Shown here: positions 16,004 to 20,165 of the stretch, piece after piece | Position numbering within the stretch: the first letter of the stretch is position 1 | How the letters are laid out: every line of letters starts with the position of its first letter | Source of the DNA: Dehalococcoidia bacterium | Lineage (GTDB): Bacteria; Chloroflexota; Dehalococcoidia; Dehalococcoidales; UBA1222 | DNA length: 20,165 nucleotides | Direction: 5' to 3' | Assembly: GCA_009784845.1 (NCBI GenBank) | Contig: WQXK01000012.1 | Location: 1 to 20,165, forward strand | Notes under the pieces: model-generated | Told to the model about the DNA's origin: nothing | What the model saw: only the letters and a program-made list of their open reading frames with translations | Databases searched by the model: none | Program-made: the position numbers and the translations under genes

Positions 16004-16536
16004 TGGGCGAATATCGCACACTTTCCAGCAAACCTATATATTCCGGAGTATGCGTCAGCCTGCGTGTGGACGACGTTCAGTTGCCATCCGGACAACAGAC
16101 CAAACGGGAGGTTGTTGAGCACTGCGGGGCTGTTGCCATCGTAGCACTGGACCCCACCGGACACATACTACTGGAAAAACAGTTCCGCCACGCTACTGGT
16201 AAAAAGTTGTTTGAAATACCGGCCGGATGCATTGATCCGAATGAGACACCGGAGGAAGCGGCAAAGCGCGAATTACAGGAGGAAACCGGCTTATGCCCCG
16301 GGAAGCTGGAGCGGCTGGGCGGATTTTATTCGGCACCCGGGTTTTCCAACGAGTATTTACACCTGTTTCTTGCCACCGAACTTTTCATGTCACCTTTAAC
16401 AGCCGAAGACACGGAGGAAATAAGTGTGATAAAGGTGTCATCCCTTGATGCGATTGAAATGCTGCGCCGAGGCGATATTGAAGATGCCAAAAGCATCGCC
16501 GGATTGCTTTACTATTTCAAATTCAAGGGCGATTAA
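16003..16536 (+). CDS. Nudix hydrolase, ADP-ribose pyrophosphatase type
   Basis: A 177-residue hydrolase with a perfect Nudix box at 75-97: Gly75, Glu81, then REL at 89-91, EE at 93-94, Gly96 and Leu97, which bind the catalytic Mg2+. The N-terminal beta strands and the VAIVALDPTGHILLEKQFRHATGKKLFEIPAG run resemble ADP-ribose pyrophosphatases (NudF/YqkG), where the conserved EIPAG segment precedes the box. The likely reaction is ADP-ribose to AMP and ribose 5-phosphate, consistent with the NAD kinase two genes upstream, but the exact substrate cannot be fixed. The stop of the argA-like gene and this ATG share one base (TAATG), indicating coupled translation. Confidence 0.9.
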   Translation: MGEYRTLSSKPIYSGVCVSLRVDDVQLPSGQQTKREVVEHCGAVAIVALDPTGHILLEKQFRHATGKKLFEIPAGCIDPNETPEEAAKRELQEETGLCPGKLERLGGFYSAPGFSNEYLHLFLATELFMSPLTAEDTEEISVIKVSSLDAIEMLRRGDIEDAKSIAGLLYYFKFKGD

Positions 16537-16602
16537 CCAACCTCCAGTTATAAATTAACTGAAATTCTCGACGCACAAATACTATCATGCCCACCATTTT
16601 CA

Positions 16603-16611
16603 TGTTAGAAT
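16603..16611 (+). promoter_or_regulatory. Extended -10 promoter of the fumarase operon
   Basis: TGT-TAGAAT ends ten bases before the ATG of the fumarase alpha gene. There is no clear -35 and no ribosome binding site, so a leader of at most a few bases is predicted. A small dyad, CAGTTA-TAAAT-TAACTG, sits at 16545-16561. Confidence 0.4.
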
Positions 16612-16621
16612 TAAAACTGAT

Positions 16622-17467
16622 ATGAGAGAAATTACCTCAGACGAAATCAGAAAAGCTGTTGCTATTTTGGCACAAACAAGCAACTTTGAACTTGGTGACG
16701 ACGTCTTAGAACTCCTGAAAAAAGCCCGCTCAAGCGAGGTTTCCCCCGTCGCATGCGAGATATTGGACAAGCTGTTGGACAATGCCCGCATAGCCAAATC
16801 AGAAAACATGCCGCTGTGCCAAGACTGCGGAACGGCTGTAGTGTTTTTAGATATCGGTCAAGACGTACATGTCATAGGCGGGGATCTCTGCGCAGCTATT
16901 GCCAGTGGCGTGCGACAAGGTTACCATGAAGGCTACCTGCGCAAATCTATGGTTGAACATCCGTTTTCCAGCCGTATTAACACCACAGATAATACGCCGC
17001 CTGTTATACACACTGAAATTGTACCGTGTGATAAAATCAAAATCAGCTTTATGCCCAAAGGCGGAGGCGCTGAAAACATGAGCCGCTTGGTAATGCTAAA
17101 ACCATGCGCGGGGATTCAGGGCATTATTGATGCCGTGACCTCCGCTGTAGATGAAGCTGGTGGCAACCCTTGCCCGCCGCTTATCATCGGGCTTGGGATT
17201 GGAGCCACATCAGAAAAGTCCATGCAAAACGCCAAGCGGGCACTGTTGCGCCCGGCTGGTCAGCCCAGTTTTGACCCTGAGGTAGCAGCCTTAGAAGCCC
17301 AAGTGCTGGAAAGCGTAAATAGGCTTGGGATTGGGCCTTTGGGTATGGGGGGCAGCATAACTGCAATGGCAGTACATGCCGAAGCGAGACCATGCCATTT
17401 CGCCAGTCTTCCGCTTGCAATTAATCTGCAGTGCCACAGCGCACGACACGCCGAGGTAATACTTTAG
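16622..17467 (+). CDS. Class I fumarate hydratase, alpha subunit
   Basis: Catalytic N-terminal half of the oxygen-sensitive [4Fe-4S] fumarase of the TCA cycle, in the split two-subunit form; 281 residues. Candidate cluster ligands are Cys66 in PLCQDCG, Cys184 in GGNPCPP, and a Cys near the end (Cys271 in NLQCHSARH, with Cys258 in ARPCHFASLP nearby). The GIGPLGMGGSITAMAV segment (236-251) is also typical. MREITSDEIRKAV is a normal N-terminus, supporting ATG 16622 despite the missing ribosome binding site. Its TAG stop shares a base with the GTG of the beta subunit. L-tartrate dehydratase is a related alternative in the same family; fumarase is more likely. Confidence 0.9.
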   Translation: MREITSDEIRKAVAILAQTSNFELGDDVLELLKKARSSEVSPVACEILDKLLDNARIAKSENMPLCQDCGTAVVFLDIGQDVHVIGGDLCAAIASGVRQGYHEGYLRKSMVEHPFSSRINTTDNTPPVIHTEIVPCDKIKISFMPKGGGAENMSRLVMLKPCAGIQGIIDAVTSAVDEAGGNPCPPLIIGLGIGATSEKSMQNAKRALLRPAGQPSFDPEVAALEAQVLESVNRLGIGPLGMGGSITAMAVHAEARPCHFASLPLAINLQCHSARHAEVIL

Positions 17468-18021
17468 TGGGCAAGTGGAATATAACATCTCCTTTTGACA
17501 AAGCGACCCTAGATAAGCTTCATGTAGGGGATTTGGTCGCAATTTCAGGCACCATTTACACGGCACGGGACGCTGCTCATAAACGCCTGATTGATTCGCT
17601 CAATAATGAAATCCCTCTGCCTTTCGATTTACAGGGACAGACCATTTACTACATGGGACCGTCTCCGGCCCGTCCGGGGCAGATTATCGGGTCATGCGGT
17701 CCGACAACCAGCGGGCGCATGGATGCTTTCACCCCGGCACTGCTGGATGCCGGACTGAGTGCCATTATTGGTAAAGGAAAACGATCGTCAGAAGTACTTG
17801 AATCCATCAAAAAAAACCACGCCGTTTACCTCGTAGCATACGGCGGAGCCGGAGCACTGTTAGCCAAAAGCGTACGCAGAGCTGAAATAGTCGCATATTC
17901 TGAGTTGGGGGCTGAGTCCATAATGCGGCTTGAAGTGGAGAGTTTTCCGGCTATTGTGGCAAACGATGCTCACGGCGGGAATTTATTCGAAGAACAAATT
18001 GCCAAATACCGTCGCATTTAG
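17467..18021 (+). CDS. Class I fumarate hydratase, beta subunit
   Basis: C-terminal half of the split class I fumarase; 184 residues. Family blocks: SGTIYTARDAAHKRL (about 33-47), YYMGPSPARPGQIIGSCGPTTSGRMD (substrate-binding region), IGKG, AYGGAGALLA, and LGAESIMRLEVESFPAIVANDAHGGNLF near the end. The start is GTG 17467, sharing one base with the alpha stop (TAGTG), with GAGGT at 17453-17457. A longer frame starting at 17431 lies wholly in the overlap and adds a non-homologous stretch, so I reject it. A HIT-family gene follows ten bases downstream, probably on the same transcript. Confidence 0.9.
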   Translation: MGKWNITSPFDKATLDKLHVGDLVAISGTIYTARDAAHKRLIDSLNNEIPLPFDLQGQTIYYMGPSPARPGQIIGSCGPTTSGRMDAFTPALLDAGLSAIIGKGKRSSEVLESIKKNHAVYLVAYGGAGALLAKSVRRAEIVAYSELGAESIMRLEVESFPAIVANDAHGGNLFEEQIAKYRRI

Positions 18022-18030
18022 GAGAACGAT

Positions 18031-18375
18031 ATGGAAGACTGCATCTTCTGCAAGATTGCCGCAGGCATAATTCCCCGCAATAAAGTATTTGAGGACGAGT
18101 TGGTTTTTGCTCTCCGCGACATACATCCCATGGCTCCCACCCATATTCTTATAATCCCCAAGAAGCACTACCAAAATCTGTCAGCGCTTGATGCAGCAGA
18201 CCAGAACTTGCAGGGATATCTACTGCATATAGTAAGTTTGATAGCTCAACAGGAAGGTTTAGACAAAACCGGGTATCGAGTGGTCATAAACTGCGGAAAG
18301 TGGGGCGGACAGGTCGTGCAGCATCTACACATACACCTTTTGGGCGGACGTAAGCTGGTGGACGAACTGGGATAA
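18031..18375 (+). CDS. HIT-family nucleotide hydrolase (HinT-like)
   Basis: A 114-residue histidine-triad protein of the HinT/PKCI branch, which hydrolyses purine nucleoside phosphoramidates and acyl-adenylates. The triad is H98-L-H100-I-H102 followed by LLGG; His100 is the expected nucleophile. CIFCKI at 4-9 has the Cys pair seen in zinc-binding HinT homologues, and the APTHILIIPKKH run is characteristic. A GGAG site precedes the ATG. Being the last gene of the fumarase transcript may be incidental; a strong hairpin follows 37 bases downstream. Confidence 0.93.
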   Translation: MEDCIFCKIAAGIIPRNKVFEDELVFALRDIHPMAPTHILIIPKKHYQNLSALDAADQNLQGYLLHIVSLIAQQEGLDKTGYRVVINCGKWGGQVVQHLHIHLLGGRKLVDELG

Positions 18376-18411
18376 CAACTACCTCATATTTTCATGCTTT
18401 GCGCGTTTTAC

Positions 18412-18449
18412 AACAGCCGACCAAATGATTGTTCATTTGGTCGGCTGTT
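18412..18449 (+). terminator. Strong hairpin terminator, HIT gene end
   Basis: A 17-bp perfect inverted repeat (18412-18428 with 18433-18449, AACAGCCGACCAAATGA and its complement) with a TTGT loop. On the plus strand it is followed by TATTAT. It lies between convergent genes and could also serve rubrerythrin on the minus strand, although the U-tract is poor there. Confidence 0.8.
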
Positions 18450-18472
18450 TATTATCGGTTAATTTAGGTGCT

Positions 18473-19015
18473 TTAATAGTTTTTGGCAACAATTTGGAAG
18501 TAGCTTTGCGGGTGGCTGCACACAGGGCACTCGCCGGGGGCATCAGTGCCTTCATGAAGATGCCCGCAATTGGCACATTGCCAAACCTGTTTTCCGTTCC
18601 TCTTGAAAACCTGACCCTCCGTAACATTTTTCAATAGCGCAAGGTAGCGCGCTTCATGTTCTTTCTCAATTTTGGCAACAGATTCAAACAGTACGGCGAT
18701 TTGCTCAAAACCCTCCTCGTATGCCTCTCGTGCCATTCTGGCATACATGTCAGTCCATTCAAAATTTTCACCGCTGGCAGCTGCCATTAAATTGGCTACC
18801 GTACCGGGCACAGCACCATCGTGAAGCAGCTTAAACCACATCTTTGCATGTTCTTTTTCGTTGCCCGCTGTTTCCAAGAATATTGCGGCTATCTGCTCAT
18901 AGCCATCTTTTTTTGCCTGTGAAGCGAAATAGTTATACTTGTTTCTAGCCTGCGATTCGCCCGAAAATGCCTCCATGAGATTTGCTTCTGTCTTGGTTCC
19001 CTTTAGGTCTTTCAT
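18473..19015 (-). CDS. rbr: Rubrerythrin
   Basis: Non-haem diiron peroxidase that reduces hydrogen peroxide in anaerobes; 180 residues. The four-helix ferritin-like domain carries Glu20, Glu53xxHis56, Glu97 and Glu117xxHis120 as expected iron ligands. The C-terminal rubredoxin domain has an FeS4 site with Cys147, Cys150, Cys163 and Cys166. AGGAGT precedes the ATG. The DtxR/MntR-family gene lies 27 bases upstream on the same strand, so the two are probably co-transcribed, which suggests metal- or oxidant-responsive expression. Confidence 0.96.
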   Translation of the reverse strand: MKDLKGTKTEANLMEAFSGESQARNKYNYFASQAKKDGYEQIAAIFLETAGNEKEHAKMWFKLLHDGAVPGTVANLMAAASGENFEWTDMYARMAREAYEEGFEQIAVLFESVAKIEKEHEARYLALLKNVTEGQVFKRNGKQVWQCANCGHLHEGTDAPGECPVCSHPQSYFQIVAKNY

Positions 19016-19042
19016 AATTACTCCTCTTCCAGCTTTTTATTT

Positions 19043-19447
19043 TCAACTAACCCTTTTGGGGTTCTGTTTATAAAGGCTGCATTTCCAATCCTCAATATGC
19101 TTTTGAATTGCCAAAAAGCTTTTATCACTTATACCATGCTCAATTTTACAGGCGTCATTTACAGCTGTTTCCCTATCCACGCCCAAATAAACCAACCAGT
19201 CGGAAAACAGCATGTGGCGGTCATATGTCTTTTGTGCTATCTCATGCCCGCTGTCAGTTAGCGTTATATAACCACTCGCGTTAACCTCAATATGCCCGCT
19301 CATTCGCAGTTTTTTCATGGCAATACTGACACTTGGCTTGGAATAAACCATCTCATTTACAATATCGATAGAACGTATCGGTGTGCCGTCATGACCTAGC
19401 ATCAGGATGGTTTCTAAATAATCTTCCATCGATTCAGGTGTTTTCAA
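19043..19447 (-). CDS. DtxR/MntR-family metal-dependent regulator
   Basis: Metal-activated transcription repressor, 134 residues: winged helix (about 1-65, with SKPSVSIAMKKLRMSGHI as recognition helix) and dimerisation/metal domain (about 70-120), no SH3 domain, as in MntR. TTG 19447 is chosen because GGAGGTG sits nine bases upstream and the sequence then begins (M)KTPESMEDYLE, close to MTTPSMEDYIE of Bacillus MntR; the open frame back to 19504 lacks such support. Inferred metal residues are Asp9, Glu12, His78, Cys100, Glu103 and His104. Asp9 is MntR-like, while Cys100 matches the DtxR/IdeR cysteine and not the MntR glutamate, so selectivity (Mn, Fe or both) is open. Rubrerythrin is immediately downstream. 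Confidence 0.88.
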   Translation of the reverse strand: MKTPESMEDYLETILMLGHDGTPIRSIDIVNEMVYSKPSVSIAMKKLRMSGHIEVNASGYITLTDSGHEIAQKTYDRHMLFSDWLVYLGVDRETAVNDACKIEHGISDKSFLAIQKHIEDWKCSLYKQNPKRVS

Positions 19448-19486
19448 AACTATCTGCACCTCCAATACGATTATTGATGCCAAGTC

Positions 19487-19515
19487 ATAATAACACAACC
19501 ACACCTAAAATCCAA
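19487..19515 (-). promoter_or_regulatory. Possible promoter of regulator-rubrerythrin operon
   Basis: On the minus strand TTGGAT (19510-19515) and TATTAT (19487-19492) have a 17-base spacer. The -10 is good but the -35 is weak. The predicted start leaves a leader of about 33 bases with the GGAGGTG site. Confidence 0.35.
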
Positions 19516-19536
19516 TCTATCAAACCGAACTTTTAT

Positions 19537-19590
19537 CTTGCCATGCGCCATAGTCAATGTCGGCGCATGGCAAGGTTAGTTTTTGCTAAC
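19537..19590. repeat. Two abutting inverted repeats in divergent spacer
   Basis: A perfect 13-bp dyad, CTTGCCATGCGCC (19537-19549) with GGCGCATGGCAAG (19562-19574) around 12 bases, directly joins a second dyad, GTTAG-N6-CTAAC (19575-19590). Neither follows a gene end on its strand, so a terminator role is unlikely and an operator is more plausible. Confidence 0.6.
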
Positions 19591-19646
19591 ACCAGTTCAA
19601 ACGAGCTGCAAAATACCAAAGTAAAGTATTGAACACATACAAAGAG

Positions 19647-19676
19647 TAGACAAACGAATGCATGTACGGCTATAAT
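19647..19676 (+). promoter_or_regulatory. Promoter of ABC transporter gene
   Basis: TAGACA (19647-19652, five of six matches) and perfect TATAAT (19671-19676) with an 18-base spacer. The leader of about 60 bases includes a small GCATC/GATGC hairpin (19709-19724) and a very strong AAAGGAGG ribosome binding site. Confidence 0.65.
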
Positions 19677-19740
19677 CGAGTCAAGTGATACTGCGTTCAT
19701 AGGCGCAGGCATCCGCCATGATGCAGAAAGGAGGATACAT

Positions 19741-20165
19741 ATGTCCATTCTGGAGTGCAGGGGTCTTACAAAAAATTATGGGCAACGGCGCGCACTAAAC
19801 GGGGTTGATATTACCGTTGAGCCGGGGCGTATCGTTGGATTGCTTGGTCCAAACGGAAGCGGCAAATCAACTCTAATCAAATTGTGCAACAGTCTTCTGA
19901 CGCCAACAGCAGGCACAATCCGCATTAACGGCTTGGCTCCATGCATTGAGACAAAAAGCATTGTTTCGTATCTACCGGATGTCACATATTTGAACAACTG
20001 GATGCGCGTGCGTGACCTATTGGACTTCTTTGCCGATTTTTACACGGATTTTGACCGCAACAAAGCGCTGGATATGCTCAAGAGACTGAGAATTGAGCCG
20101 CATAATACACTGAAATCCCTTTCAAAAGGCAATAAGGAAAAGGTGCAGCTAATACTTGTTATGGC
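19741..20165 (+). CDS. ABC transporter ATP-binding protein (partial)
   Basis: N-terminal 141 codons of an ABC ATPase, cut by the window edge. Walker A is GPNGSGKST at about 38-46. The Q-loop position reads SYLPDVTYL, without the usual Gln, and the signature is the atypical SLSKGNKEK near 125-133 where LSGGQ is standard. The insert WMRVRDLLDFFADFYTDFDRNKA resembles YtrB/EcsA-like exporters of Firmicutes, whose permease partner is usually encoded next. Walker B lies beyond the window. ATG 19741 has AAAGGAGG upstream. Substrate cannot be inferred; no GntR-type (YtrA) regulator is present on the left, unlike typical ytr operons. Confidence 0.9.
   Translation, partial: MSILECRGLTKNYGQRRALNGVDITVEPGRIVGLLGPNGSGKSTLIKLCNSLLTPTAGTIRINGLAPCIETKSIVSYLPDVTYLNNWMRVRDLLDFFADFYTDFDRNKALDMLKRLRIEPHNTLKSLSKGNKEKVQLILVM

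Noticed and set aside
16545..16561. CAGTTA-TAAAT-TAACTG dyad upstream of the fumarase gene
   Set aside because: Six AT-rich pairs can arise by chance, and no known operator matches; noted only in the promoter entry.
17431..17466. Longer start for the fumarase beta subunit
   Set aside because: The 12 added residues fall inside the alpha gene and are not family-like; GTG 17467 has a well-spaced GAGGT.
1..20165. Mobile elements, CRISPR arrays, defence or secondary-metabolite genes
   Set aside because: No transposase, integrase, regularly spaced repeats or defence domain found in either strand; gene content is housekeeping throughout.

Overview
The window is 20 kb of ordinary, densely packed bacterial chromosome at mid GC. 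No phage, insertion sequence, CRISPR array or plasmid gene is visible. An anaerobe is suggested by the two-subunit, oxygen-labile class I fumarase and by rubrerythrin. An hrcA-grpE-dnaK-dnaJ heat-shock operon with a CIRCE-type operator, the short Clostridia/Chloroflexi-type ArgA acetyltransferase, and the wording of DnaK, PlsY and GpsA suggest Chloroflexota (Dehalococcoidia-like) or a Firmicutes relative. I hold that assignment at low confidence; a 16S or marker-gene search would settle it.

Layout from left to right. (1) 26-4454, all minus strand: polA, mutM and an MntP-type manganese exporter run leftwards, followed by a tRNA-Ser(GCU) with its own promoter. (2) 4570-8660, plus strand: argF (ornithine carbamoyltransferase), then der, plsY and gpsA, which link ribosome maturation to the first steps of phospholipid synthesis. 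(3) 8661-8945: a gene-free convergent spacer. (4) 8946-14151, minus strand: a heat-shock operon read hrcA, grpE, dnaK, a small J-domain gene, dnaJ, with a symmetric CIRCE variant lying between the promoter and the hrcA start codon. (5) 14308-16536, plus strand: a small three-helix membrane protein of unknown role, then a tightly overlapping nadK, argA-like and Nudix cluster (NADP synthesis, arginine entry step, ADP-ribose-type hydrolysis). (6) 16622-18375, plus strand: fumarase alpha and beta plus a HIT protein, ended by a strong hairpin. (7) 18473-19447, minus strand: a DtxR/MntR-family regulator followed by rubrerythrin. (8) 19741 to the edge, plus strand: the start of an ABC-transporter ATPase, preceded by a good promoter and a pair of abutting dyads.

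I found no new multi-gene system. The points most worth a second look are the tRNA-Ser carrying a G3-U70 wobble pair (the alanine identity element), the CIRCE variant that runs almost to the hrcA start codon, the regulator with a mixed MntR/DtxR metal site beside rubrerythrin, two promoters so close to start codons that leaderless mRNAs are predicted (polA, fumA), and a Glu-to-Asp change at the sugar-discriminating position of DNA polymerase I. Statements about families come from general knowledge; no database search was run.
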